NCBI RefSeq assembly: GCF_022965805.1
Contig: NC_133108.1
Location: 19,170,056 to 19,234,055 of the forward strand
Direction of reading: 5' to 3'
Source of the DNA: Primulina eburnea
Lineage: Eukaryota; Streptophyta; Magnoliopsida; Lamiales; Gesneriaceae
Length of the DNA stretch: 64,000 nt
Below, piece by piece: positions 34,687-47,508 of the stretch (position 1 is the first letter of the stretch; the number at the start of each line of letters is the position of its first letter). A model generated the notes under the pieces. The model did not search any database and was not told the origin of the DNA. It was given only the letters and a program-made list of their open reading frames with translations. The position numbers and the translations under genes are program-made.

Positions 34687-35525
34687 TGAATGGTGTTTCG
34701 GAGCATCGTAACCGGACTTTGATGGACATGGTTCGGTCTATGATGGGATTCACGGAGTTTCCGCCATCCTTTTGGGGATTTGCGCTTGAGACAGCGGCAC
34801 TGTTATTGAACAATGTCCATTCAAAGGCAGTTGACAAGACACCATATGAGATATGGACGGGTAAGCCTCCCAAGTATTCTTATCTTAGAATATGGGGGTG
34901 CCCTGCTTATGTGAAGCAGGTAGTGGAAGATAAATTGGATAGTCGATCCATTTTATGTTATTTGTGGTATATCCAAGGAATTCAGTTGGATATTATTTCT
35001 ATCATCCCCAAGAAACAAAGGTATTTGTTTCTATTAATGCAACCTTTTTGGAAAAGAATTTCTATTGGATAGAAAAGGGGAGATGATAGAACTCGAAGAG
35101 GTTCGAGAGACACCCACAATTATAGAACCCACACCCGAAGAGCCAAGAGAGGAGATACAAGCTCCTAGAAGATCCGAGAGAGTCTCGAGACCACCTGTGA
35201 GGTATGGTCTGCTTCTTGAAGAGGGCCATGATGAGCCTAAACATTGATGTGATCCAAAGACCTTCAAGGAAGCGTTATCTGATGCCGATTCATCCAAGTG
35301 GCTTGAAGCAATGGAATCTGAGATGAATTCCATGCATTCGAACCAAGTGTGGAAACTCGTGGATCCACATGAGGGAATTGTTCCCTTAGGGTGTAAATGG
35401 ATTTACAAGAGGAAACTTGGAGAGGATGGGAAGGTATTGACCTTCAAGATGCGATTGCTGGCAAAAGGATATACTCAAAGACAAGGAGTTGACTTTGAGG
35501 AAACCTTTTCACCAGTTGCAATGTT
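34687..35525 (+). pseudogene. E: copia pol part 2 (integrase end, start of RT)
   Basis: It resumes directly after the B target site with NGVSEHRNRT, which holds the catalytic glutamate of integrase, then the typical WGFALETA and YEIWTGKPP region. A frameshift near 34960, another near 35060 and a TGA near 35246 break it. From 35311 the RT N-terminal region follows (VWKLVD, GCKWIYKRK, ETFSPV) and stops at ATGTT, where gypsy D is inserted. Confidence 0.88.
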
Positions 35526-37563
35526 TGTGGGGACCTGGACGCTATTCATCTTCTTAATCATCTTTGGGATTTAATTATCAATTAAGATAAACAGGGAATA
35601 AAAATTTTTCTTTTTAAAATGTGAGTGCGGATGGTAATGGAATCAATCTATTATACAGTCAGTATAATAATACAAATCTTGTACAACAATTATTCAAAAT
35701 CGTCTAAGGTTTAACTACTCAATTTCTAGTATTAAACCAAGTCTACAATAAGTCCGGAATCACCACTCTAAACTCGTCTTCTCTCATCATCGTCTTGACC
35801 CCGATCTTGTCCCACCTGTTTCATGCACACATACAAAAAAAGACAACAGACGGATACTCTGGTGAAAATAAATCCCAGTATAAAACATGGTAGAAATGCA
35901 TGTGCACAATATAAATCATAAAGCATACTATCATGCATAAAATCAATAACAATAGATTTCATAGTCTATGAAACCAAATCAAAATAAGCATGCAGTAACA
36001 ATGGGTTCCATAATCTCTGAAACCAAACAAAATAAGCATGCAACTCAATTCAATTCATATCTGAATTCGACTCGACTCTAACTCTAGGGATCCCGGTGTG
36101 AATAAGACGTCAATGGTTGTCACCTACCCTCCCAATTGGGGTGACTGTACGTCTTATTCCTAGACTTCGGCCATGACTGTATCGAATATCTACAATCGGA
36201 TTGAATCTGGTCCGAAGCATCGATACCACCGAACGTCTAGTTTGGCAGGTCTGCCAAGGACTCTCCTATCTCAAATGCTTGAATATAGATCTATAAACAA
36301 AGCATCATCATATCCAAAAGAATTGAATATAATTCTATAAACAATTCGAATCATACCAAAAGATAAACAACAATTCTAGTATGTGATTTTGTTGGGAAAC
36401 TCAAATTGAATCTCATTTGAGTTGTGTCTTCCCTAAACAAAACATGAATTATACCTTTGTCTTCCAGGTCTGACGAAGACGAAGTCTGGTATTCCAATCT
36501 GTCCATATCAATATGATAATGACAATTCATAAAAATACCATATCAGTATATAACTCAATTCAGACTTGTTCTGATCAATACTCAAATCGGTATATAATCT
36601 GATCCACATCTGAACAAGATACAATCTAATTCATATCAATGATATCACGATACAATCTAAATCATTACTGAATCTGATCAATCTCAATCAATACTGAATC
36701 TGATCAATATCAATCTACTGATGTTTCGACAGCATAACAATACAATCTTGATACCCCGTCAATCTCAACATCACATATATAATACCAGAACTCATACTCG
36801 GTATTAATCTAACTCATAATCTCAATATCGGTATATTCAAAATCAGTAATACACAATTCTGATATCAAATCTCAATCAATATCTTTTGAAAATCATATCA
36901 ATTGTATAACCAGTCTATTCTTTAATCTGACTTCAACTATACAATGTCTGCTGTAGTAGAAACGCCATATCTGATTCATATTCAATTCTGACACTATCAT
37001 AATATCAAATCATGTCTAAACGTAACAAAACTTACGTCCAATTGTATCCTGCGTTGATAGGAATACAGTACTGAAGTCGGATTTAAAAACAAACGGGCGG
37101 ATTTCTTGTAAATCAATTTCTAAATCGGAACTGAAATATTTCCTCGGACCTTTCTTTCTTTCCTCCTTTTTGCTGAAGAAGGAATCGTATATATATATAC
37201 ACATCTCGTGCATGAAAGGCAAGTGGCTCTATTTCGTTTTGCATGATTCGCGCTCGAGCGGTCAATCTTTACCGCTCGGGCGCAGAACCTTCTGTCCAAG
37301 CCTCTACGGTTTACAAACTGGCGCTTGGGCGGTCGCAAACTACCGCTCGGGCACCAAACTTTCTGTCCAGACTTCAATCTTGTGATGCATTTGCGCTCGG
37401 GCGGTCTTTTCCTACCGCTCGGGCGCCACATATTCTGCCCAACTTCTTGACTTGTTATGCACCAACGCCCGGTTTTCCTTTCATTTCTTAATTTAACTCC
37501 TGATATCTCAATTCTGTCAATTAATCAACTTCTGATTACAGTACTCAAATCTCGGGCATGACA
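35526..37563 (-). repeat. D: 3' LTR (left copy)
   Basis: It carries three GC-rich U3 palindromes (37250-37283, 37320-37354, 37392-37427), a TATA run at 37189-37199 and a damaged twin hairpin (35816-35863), in which the CTGTTGTC arm has lost bases. Confidence 0.92.
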
Positions 37564-37575
37564 TTTCTCCCCCTC
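37564..37575 (-). promoter_or_regulatory. D: polypurine tract
   Basis: GAGGGGGAGAAA on the minus strand abuts the LTR. Confidence 0.88.
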
Positions 37576-40299
37576 TTAAATCTGAGTTCGTCCTCGAACT
37601 CGAAGGAATCAATTCAGATATATCATAAGAAATGGATAACAGAGTTTAAATCAGAAACTCATCTCAATGAATCTATTCTGAAATCTCAATCTCATATCAG
37701 ATTCTATCTCTCAAATAGTTTCTTTGAGATTCTGACAATCTTACTGTGTTTTCAACAAGAGAATAATCTTCGTTCTGAAATATTTTTCTTTTATGGATCT
37801 CCGATTCCAATCTGGAACAAGAATTCAAAAGTATAATATCATAATACCCCTAAAAATATCTGTGACAAAATCAATTTCACAATGCTGGCTATACAACATC
37901 CGTATATACCAAACTACAGTTCATAACAAATCAACATCATCAGCTGTTATCAAGTCTGTTTATCTCATTCAAGGATATATTAAATATTCAGCCTCGAATA
38001 CCAATCGTCACCATCCGACGTTGGCATATTAAGTCTGTCTAGTCTGAGCTATCTTCATTCTTTTCTGAATTAGCTACATTTTCCTTGTCATATCTCTGAC
38101 CGTATCAGATCCTATCTCAGGTATCTCCGAGATATTATTCTTGTACCAAAGAATCTGTAGTACTCACTGTACAATGTCTCATCTGTAACTATCTCATTAT
38201 CCATATGATAATCTGATAACTATTATCGTACAATAATTCATAAAATGACAATATGTCATATCAACTAGTGCTAGCATCCAGCACTACAGTTCCACAAATA
38301 TCTTCCAATATCTGGATAGTACACTCTAGCTATCTGTCAATCTATGGATAATATGTGAATGAGTTCATGGTATATTCTGCCACAAATACAACTCAATCAA
38401 GGTTCACAATCTGATATAATCTACTTCAACATTCTGGTCAATATGACTCTTTCTTGACATCGATCTTTGTCATTTGGTCATGTTTGTATGTCATCTTGTA
38501 CAAATTAATAGATATAGATTGAACAATTTGTCAATCACAGTCATATCATATCACAATCTGGAAAGTATTGCAGTGATCTCTATGAAATTCATCGAATTAT
38601 ACTTCCCCATGTCTAGTCGGAAATATACAAATTCTGTAATAAATCTTCTGATCTCTATCTTTCTATCTTCATTTATTGGCGATTCAGACATTTCAGTACA
38701 AATTCTGCCAATATTTCAGCATAAATTATGCCATAATTGATTTAATCTGTCTACATCAACACTGTCTGTCCGAATATTATACATTCTCAGCCACCAAAAT
38801 GAAAACTGAATCTAATACTGTGTGTTTCTGACACTGTCTGTCCTTTCAAATTCGAACTATTTGATATAAACAAATCAGTTAATAATCTAAATGAAAGGAA
38901 AAAAAATTACCTACCTGGTATCCGGTTCTGACTATCGATATCAAATTCTGCTGTACAATTCTGAAACATTTGACATGACCAGATACTCATTCTCATACAG
39001 TACAAATCACATATCTGTCCCTCTAATCGATGCTCTGCTCTGATTATCGAAATCTAGTTCTGAATATTCTGATAACATTTCTGAATCACTGAAATTCTCG
39101 AATTCAACTCTGATTAGAATTGAACTGTATATAATCTCAACGGTTCATAATGATCTGTATCAAATACGGCTTTAGAAATATAACAATACTCAGGCAGACA
39201 CAAAACAAAAATCGTATACGATAATCTGTCAATTCAGACCAAAAATAAATTTCTGACATTTCTGACATTTCTGAAATTTCTGATCCTTCTGATCTTTCTG
39301 ATATTGGTATCATTCTCCGCCATTGATCACAATTCTCAACTGTGTCAAAATCAATTGGTATACTAACTTCAGATATCACATACTCTGAATACAATCTGTT
39401 TCAAGCAGGATTCATATCTGAATAATTTCTGTATACAATCTTCACAGTTCTTAGAATATACAATACAATTTTCAATTGTATGATTCAAACGATCAGATGC
39501 TGCGAATATATCAAGATATCATAGATATAATGAGCATAAAATCATCAGAATATCTCTGAACTTACTGAAATATGCCAAAGAGAAACACTAAATTATATGT
39601 AACTCCTGGTCGATACTCTTCTACTGATCTTTCAATTCTTTCAATTCATTCTGTATCATTCTGTACATTCAATGTCATTCTGTGCTAAATTCTAAAGCAC
39701 AAACAATACCTGATCTCAATTCAATTCTAAAATCTATCTTTCTGATATAAAGCAAATCTGAATCTTATCTGGCGACATCAGCCAATTCGTACATCATTGG
39801 CAAATCTGCCAATGTTAGGCTCAATTTCAGTACATCTACTGAATACATAAGGATGCCATCTGCTCCTTTCTGTATCAATCGAGTCATAGACAACACAGAT
39901 ATCAAAGGAATTCTAAATCTAGAATCCTTACCGTGAAATCTCTACTCATCAGCCATATCTGGTCTGAATCTTATACTCTCCTGAAAGGAATCTATAATAG
40001 TTCTGTACTTGTTCAGCATATTAATATCAATAATGCAGTCAAATCAGAAAACACAAGTACATCATAATCTAACTCGATCTTATTCTCATCTTACTGTAGT
40101 ATACAATATTTCACAGAAATCTCTGATATCAATCTTTCTTTCCCAAAAGGTAAAGACATCAATACTACAGTAAATACAGACCCAACAGGTACATCATATA
40201 TCAATGCAACTCAGTCAAAGATAATCGTAGAGAATGCATTAGTATATATCAATACATATGCAATCTAATCATAAAAGAACAGTACCTGTCACTATATCA
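37576..40299 (-). pseudogene. D: decayed pol region
   Basis: No readable frame. It aligns in general layout with the same region of A and is rich in TCTG on the plus strand, including a short array of TTTCTGACA units at about 39250-39300. Remnants of the protease tail may lie at about 39880-39990. Confidence 0.65.
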
Positions 40300-41221
40300 T
40301 CAAGTGCCTCTTGGGTCTGTTCCTCGGTCACTACCACCAGATGGTCCTGATCCCTGAAATCTTCGGGAATCTCTCTGTGGAAAAACTCTAGCAAAGTGTC
40401 CCCGTTGTTTGCAGATATTGCAACTACCAAGTATTCCTTGGCAGTGCTCTGTAGGATGTCTTCCTCCAAAATTTCTGAAATATACTCCAGTATAACTCGG
40501 GCTGGAAACACTGGAGCTAGATGAACCACTCGGTTCACTTCCCAACTTCTTAAACTGTTTCTTCTGAATTTTCAGCGGTTCTTTCTTTTCACCGCTGCTA
40601 CTGCTAATCTCAACTCTGGAAGGCAGTTGCTGTGAACTCAGTGCTGGGAGATCATATGATGCTCCCTTTCGTCCTATCAGAACGCTTTCTGCTCTTTTGG
40701 CTCTGTTCAATGTATCGGCGAAATTAATCTGTCGTTTCACCTTCACCAATGCACGTATCTCCGGATTCAATCCTTGAATGAACTGACTAGATATAGCTTC
40801 ATCATTCTTAGCCACATGAGGGACAAAACGTAGTAACGTAAAGAACTGAGCCAAATACTCATCAATACTCAAGTGACCCTGTCTCAAATCTGAAAACTCT
40901 GCACTTTTGTCTTGTCAGTATGATAAGGGGAAAAATCTTTGATAGAATTCAACCTTAAAAATTTTTCCACGTAATTCGTGAACTACGTTGTTCCAAAGCT
41001 TCTTTGGTTATTAGCGACCAACTCCTTGCAATTTCTTGTAGCTGGTTCTCAATCAGTGTAATTCTACAATCATCTGTGAAACCAAGAAATTCAAATAACA
41101 TTTCTATGTCTACTAACCAATTCTCCCAGTCGACTGGCATCCCAGTACCCTTCAAAATCGGCGGTTGAAATGACTGGAACTTCTTCAATTCTGTTTCTAT
41201 CAAAATTTCTGACACACCCAT
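40300..41221 (-). pseudogene. D: broken gypsy gag
   Basis: Two frames (40955-41221 and 40300-40887) make up a Gag like that of A and B. A frameshift and a stop near 40910-40955 separate them. Both zinc knuckles are damaged: cysteines of the first, and the last cysteine of the second, are phenylalanine. The ancestral start codon is ATA (41267-41269), as in A and B; the first in-frame ATG is 16 codons downstream. Confidence 0.85.
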
Positions 41222-41553
41222 CTGGCTAGTCGAAGTACTACCTCTTTCTGGAATTCTCCGAGGCGGTATATATAATTATCAAGCAAATTAGTACACATTC
41301 TATACAATATGTCTCAGCCCTCCTCTGATCATATATCTCTGATCCAGAATCGGCTCTGATTCAGTCTTGATCAATACATGTTGTAATCAACTCAGATAGC
41401 AATACAACATGTAATAAGGAAAGCAATAACTCATGCTAGCACACATAATGGAGATAACCATTATAATAAATCTCATGCTATCAATCACATGCGAGGAAAG
41501 AAAATTCAATCTAGCCCGCTCATTCTCTTCTATCTCAGTCTAAAGGATCTATT

Positions 41554-41565
41554 GCTCTGATACCA
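41554..41565 (-). promoter_or_regulatory. D: primer-binding site (tRNA-iMet)
   Basis: TGGTATCAGAGC on the minus strand, five bases from the LTR. Confidence 0.9.
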
Positions 41566-41570
41566 CCTGT

Positions 41571-43623
41571 TGTGGGGACCCGGATGCTAATCATCTTCTT
41601 AATCATCTTTGGGATTTAATTATCAATTAAGATAAACAGGGTCTAAAAATTTTTCTTTTTAAAATGTGAGTGCGGAAGGTAATGGAATCAATCTATTATA
41701 CAGTCAGTATAATAATACAAATCTTGTACAACAATTATTCAAAATCGTCTCAGGTTTAACTACTCAATTTCTAGTATTAAACCAAGTCTACAATAAGTCC
41801 GAAATCACCACTCTAAACTCGTCTTCTCTCATCATATTCTTGACCCCGATCTTGTCCCACCTTTTGTCATGCACACATACAAAACAAGACAACGGCCGGA
41901 TACTCCGGTGAGAATAAATCCCAGTATAAAACATGGTAGACATGCATGTGCACAATATAAATCATAAAGCATACTATCATGCATAAAATCCATAACAATA
42001 GATTTCATAGTCTATGAAACCAAATCAAAATAAGCATGCAGTAACAATGGGTTCCATAATCTCTGAAACCAAACAAAATAAGCATGCAACTCAATTCAAT
42101 TCATATCTGAATTCGACTCGACTCTAACTCTAGGGATCCCGGTGTGAATAAGGCGTCAATGGTTGTCACCTACCCTCCCAATCGGGGTGACTGTACGTCT
42201 TATTCCTAGACTTGGGCCATGGCTGTATCGAATATCTACAATCGGATTGAATCTGGTCCGAAGCATCGATACCACCGAACGTCTAGTTTGGCAGGTCTGC
42301 CAAGGACTCTCCTATCTCAAATGCTTGAATATAGATCTATAAACAAAGCATCATCATAACCTAAAGAATTGAATATAATTCTATAAACAATTCGAATCAT
42401 ATCAAAAGATAAACAACAATTCTAGTATGTGATTTTGTTGGGAAACTCAAATTGAATCTCATTTGAGTTGTGTCTTCCCTAAACAAAACATGAATTATAC
42501 CTTTGTCTTCCAGGTCTGACGAAGACGAAGTCTGGTATTCCAATCTGTCCATATCAATATGATAATGACAATTCATAAAAATACCATATCAGTATATAAC
42601 TCAATTCAGACTTGTTCTGATCAATACTCAAATCGGTATATAATCTGATCCATATCTGAACAAGGTACAATCTAATTCATATCAATGATATCACGATACA
42701 ATCTAAATCATTACTGAATCTGATCAATCTCAATCAATACTGAATCTGATCAATATCAATCTACTGATGTTTCGACAGCATAACAATACAATCTTGATAC
42801 CCAGTCAATCTCAACATCACAGATATAATACCAGAACTCATACTCGGTATTACTCTAACTCATAATCTCAATATCGGTATATTCAAAATCAGTAATACAC
42901 AATTCTGATATCAAATCTCAATCAATATCTTTTGAAAATCATATCAATTGTATAACCAGTCTATTCTTTAATCTGACTTCAATTATACAATGTCTGCTGT
43001 AGTAGAAACGCCATATCTGATTCATATTCAATTCTGACACTATCATAATTTCAAATCATGTCTAAACGTAACAAAACTTACGTCCAGTTGTAGCCTGCGT
43101 TGATAGGAACACAGTACTGAAGTCGGATTTAAAAACAAACGGGCGGATTTCTCGTAAATCAATTTCTAAATCGGAACTGAAATATTTCCTCGGACCTTTC
43201 TTTCTTTCCTCCTTTTTGCTGAAGAAGGAATCGTATATATATATATATACACATACACACACATCTCGTGCATGAAAGGCAAGTGGCTCGATTTCGTTTT
43301 GCATGATTCGCGCTCGAGCGGTCAATCTTTACCGCTCGGGCGCGGAACCTTCTGTCCAAGCCTCGGCAGTTTTCAAACTGGCGCTCGGGCGGTCGCAAAC
43401 TACCGCTCGGGCACCAGAATTTCTGTCCAGACTTCAATCTTGTGATGCATTGGCGCCCGGGCGGTCTTTTCCTACCGCTCAGGCGCCACATATTCTGCCC
43501 AACTTCTTGACTTGTTATGCACCAACGCCCGGTTTTCCTTTCATTTCTTATTTTAACTCCTGATATCTCAATTCTTTCAATTAATCAACTTCTGATTACA
43601 GTAATCAAATCTCTGGCATTACA
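41571..43623 (-). repeat. D: 5' LTR (right copy)
   Basis: It carries GC-rich palindromes at 43310-43343, 43380-43414 and 43452-43487, a TATA run at 43234-43249 and the twin hairpin at 41863-41908. Confidence 0.92.
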
Positions 43624-43628
43624 ATGTT

Positions 43629-44933
43629 TAAGTCTATAAGGATATTGCTAGCCATAGCTGCATGGTATAACTGTGAGATATGGCAGATGGATGTCAAGAC
43701 AGCCTTTCTTAATGGGGATATTAAGGAAGAGTTTTACATGTCTTAACCTGAAGGTTTTACATCTGTCGGAAGTGAGCATATGGTATGCAAACTTCAGAGA
43801 TCTATTTATGGTCTAAAACAGGCATCTAGGAGTTTAAACCTTAGATTCGATAGTACAATCAAAGAGTTTAGTTTTACTAAGAATCCTGAGGAACCCTGTG
43901 TGTATAAGAAGGTCAGTGGGAGTGCTGTGACATTCCTGGTGCTGTATGTTGATGACATTCTACTCATTGGGAATGATGTAGGAATGTTGCAATCAACTAA
44001 GATATGGTCAGTGAGTAAGTTCTCGATGCAGGACTTGGGTGAAACATCTTTTGTATTAGGAATACAGATCTATAGAGATAGATCGAGAAGATTGCTTGGT
44101 CTCACCCAGTCCACATACATTTATACCATCGTGAAGCGGTTCTGGATGGATGAGTCCAAGAGAGGACATCTACCAATGTGTCATGGCGTGTCCCTATCCA
44201 AGTCATTGTCTCCCAAGACCGATGCAGAGATAGCGGCGATGACAAGCATTCCTTATGCATCTGCAATTGGTAGCATTATGTATGGCATGATATCTGCACG
44301 TCCAAACGTGGCTTTCGCACTAAGTGTAGTGAGTAGATATCAATCGAACCCTGGTCTTCCACACCTGAAAGCTGTGAAAGACATCCTCAAGTAGTTGAGA
44401 AGGACCAAAAAATTGTTCTTGGTCTATGGGGTGGAGAACTGAAATTGGAAGGCTATACCGACTCTAGCTTGCAAAGCGATATCGATGACTCAAAGTCAAC
44501 CTCTGGGTTTGTATTCATGCTCAATGGTGCTGCTGTCTCTTGGAAGAGTTCCAAGTAAGACAATACTACGGATTCCAGCACAGAGGCCGAATACATTGCT
44601 GCATCAGATGCAGCAAAGGAGGCTGTTTTGACAAGGAATTTTGTCCAAGAGTTGGGCGTCATTCCTAATGGAGTTGCTCCTGTCCCGGTGTTTTGTGAAA
44701 ACACGGGAGCTATAGCTCAATCAAAGGAGCCTAGGTCTCATCAGAAATCCAAACATGTATTAAGAAAGTACCACATCCTCCGAGTGATTGTGGAAAGGGG
44801 AGTATTGTTGATTGACAAAGTCGGCTCCGCAGATAATGTTGTTGATCCACTAGCTAAGCCTTTACCTGGACCATTATTCGAGAAGCATCGCGAATCAATG
44901 GGTTTGAAGCATATGGGTAGTTGGCTCAAGTGC
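43629..44933 (+). pseudogene. E: copia pol part 3 (RT and RNase H)
   Basis: It resumes after the D target site with the RT palm (QMDVKTAFLNGD). A TAA at about 43744 follows, then the frame 43780-44394 holds the catalytic YVDD box (about 43948-43959) and the thumb. A TAG (about 44393) and a frameshift precede RNase H (about 44455-44900, including EAEYIA-like and NTGAIA motifs). RT copies the RNA into DNA inside the particle. The frame runs past the polypurine tract into the LTR. Confidence 0.9.
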
Positions 44934-44944
44934 AAGTGGGAGAT
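44934..44944 (+). promoter_or_regulatory. E: polypurine tract
   Basis: AAGTGGGAGAT abuts the 3' LTR; F has the same tract in reverse at 47498-47508. Confidence 0.9.
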
Positions 44945-45328
44945 TGTTAGAGTAGGTGCCCGTCGAGCCAAGTGTTGGCCGAGTGTTCACAATGAAACTC
45001 TATGTATAAACAGTCTTTATTTTAACAATATTTGAAATTAATATTTTGGCACATCTTTATCTGTATACCCATGCTAGTTGTATAGATAAAGCCTTTGAAT
45101 ATACAAATAGTAGAAAGAATATGAGATGCTCATATGATGAGTATCATGAAACTCATATTTGGAATACCGTATATTCTAAACAGTTCATAGTCGATTCAAC
45201 CGCCGCTAAAAAGGATATAGGCCGCTCGAGTTCGAGACTAGTATCTGCAATGTGAGTACCATGTTTCATTGGTATGGGACATTGTGATGTCCGAGCATGC
45301 AGATAGGTGCTCCTAGTAGAGCGCACTG
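44945..45328 (+). repeat. E: 3' LTR, segment 1
   Basis: It starts TGTTAGAGTAGG, matches 4921 onward, and differs at eight sites in 384. It is cut at the cactg target (45324-45328) by F. Confidence 0.92.
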
Positions 45329-47497
45329 TGTTGGATCTCGGTTTTCTACACGCCCAAACGCAGCGGAAGTTTTAAAAATTTTATTTTATTTTGACAATCA
45401 AAATATGTTTTGCTTTGGGCGCTCGTATGATTTTAACAAAAACATTCATAGGGAGTTTAATAATACCTTTGGTGAATAAATCACGTGGCTCCAACTACAC
45501 CGGTATTAGCGGACGTAGCTCTTGTTGTAAATCCCTACGAACATTCTTCGATCTCCTAATCCGGTCCACGACTGAAATATTTGTTCCTCTTCTAAATTGC
45601 ACTAGAAATTTAGAAGAACTTTTGCGTAGAGATCAAAATCCGAGAGGCGACTCAACCTTTTCAAAAGAAGAGGCCGGAAATATTTTGGAGTAAATTTTTA
45701 AAGTGGGATTTTCGAAAATCCCATTTCTTGAGATTTGAAAGAGCCGAAACTCTCTATAAATCTTTTCCAAAAGATTTTGGATGCCCAAGGTGAGATAAGG
45801 ATCAAATCCTTATAATATTTTCTAATCTTTTATTAACTTAATTAATTACTTAATTAAGTTAATTAATGATTCCAAAATTGTATTCCAACCTTTGGAGAAT
45901 CCCGATGCAAAAATTATGGAGGCTAGGTTTTGACTTGGCATGTCTTATTTATAAATAAATAATAGCCTAATTACATAATTAACATTAATGGGCTTGATTT
46001 GATTAATTGGGCTACTCCAACTAGTTTAATTAATTTAATCAAAGCCCATTAAAACTAATTATTTTAATATGTTGGACTTGTACCCCTACAAGCCCATTAA
46101 ACATATTATCCACCATATTTAATTTATTAATTAATAAACTCAACATTTGAGCTTAATAAATTAAATACATTATAAATTCAACATTTGAATTTAATATTTA
46201 AATTATAAATTCAACTCCTTGAATTTTATCACCTCCAAAATTTAATATTTAATAAACCCAACATTTGAGTTTAATAAATTAAATTCTCAAATTTTATAAA
46301 TTCAACTCCTTGAATTTATTCTCTCAAAATTTAATTATCATAAATTCAACTCTTTGAATTTACTATATAATATAAATTCAACTTTTGAATTTATTCTCTC
46401 AACGGGAACAAACAATCCAGTACTTGTGTGACCCTCAATGGTTCAGGGATACAGCTAGCCGTGGGTTCACAACTCTTTGTGATTCAGAATAATATTTATT
46501 CTTATTTGGGCTTACCCTAGTTAGCCCCATTCTTTTCATCAACACCTTGATTAAGAATGTCAGAACTCATTTCTGATTGCACCCATCGGATCATGGTAAG
46601 AGCGTCTAGTAGCATCGCCCCATGATCCCCTAGGTATCACTGATAGTGCCTGCAAGAACCAGTCGATTATGATTAACGTACAGTACGGTCCCTTCATCTC
46701 AAATATCCCGATCGAATCTGCAACCATTGGTTCATCGAGGGTTGCATATTAATTCGATAACTATGTGATAACTATAATAGTGGCATCGCGTGTACTATTT
46801 GAGAACTCCTTCTCTAACGTACATCTCATACTCTGGCCAGAGATTCCATGCACTATTATTTCATTAGATCACACAAGATATCCACACCCGTAGGTGAGCG
46901 GTGAATCCCCGACTACAATGCACTGGCTCCTATATGTGTCGCAACTGTACCCAACCTCGCCACCTGATGACTCTCCTGGAGCCGGTAAACGAGTCAAAGC
47001 ACAGCCCTAGCATATAGAGCCTCAGTGTTGTCCCGGGTCGTAAGGACTAATGGTGTACAATCATAACCACAGACTTATCCTCTCGATGAATGATAACCAC
47101 TTGGAAAGTCCGAGGGAGGGTTGTTCGGTATAATCATCATATGACTACCCATCTGCATGTTTGGACATCTCCATGCCCTTACCAAGAAACGCAGTACACA
47201 ACATCACAGATGCTAGTCTCGAGCTCAAGCGGCCTTTATCCATGTTTTAGGCGGCTGAATCGACTAGGAACGAATTTAGAATATGCAGTGTTTACAAATG
47301 AGTTTCAACATCGAATTACGATTCATTTGTATTAAAGCATAATCAAGGACTTTATCTATGCTGCTTGCATGGGTATACAGATAAAGTATAACGAAACCAT
47401 TAAAAAGTAAATTATATTAAAATAAAGATTGTTTATTTCACTTGGAGTCAATAAATTCCCAAGCCAACCGTTGGCTTGCAGGGCATCTACTCTAACA
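45329..47497 (-). repeat. F: 3' LTR (left copy)
   Basis: On the minus strand it runs from TGTTAGAGTAGATG to CCGAGATCCAACA. It contains about seven AT-rich palindromes of the form AAATTCAAC-N-TTGAATTT between 46130 and 46400, upstream of a TATAAATA-like site near 45950. No gene is supported. Confidence 0.94.
46130..46400 (-). repeat. F: array of AT-rich palindromes, left LTR
   Basis: About seven imperfect palindromes of 19-20 bp with arms TTCAA/TTGAA. One unit has CTCA/TGAG in place of TTCA/TGAA, so both arms changed together. The other LTR has the same array at about 53740-54005. Confidence 0.75.
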
Positions 47498-47508
47498 ATC
47501 TCCCACTT
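47498..47508 (-). promoter_or_regulatory. F: polypurine tract
   Basis: AAGTGGGAGAT on the minus strand abuts the LTR. Confidence 0.88.

Larger units (their letters stand above)
35526..43623 (-). mobile_element. D: non-autonomous Ty3/gypsy element with decayed gag
   Basis: The LTRs are 35526-37563 (2038 bp) and 41571-43623 (2053 bp), and the target duplication atgtt is at 35521-35525 and 43624-43628. The LTRs differ by roughly 2 %, with most changes in the first 300 bp, and by a TA/CA repeat expansion near 43245. The internal part (37564-41570) has a primer site, polypurine tract, broken gag and unreadable pol. It is the same family type as A and B. Confidence 0.94.
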
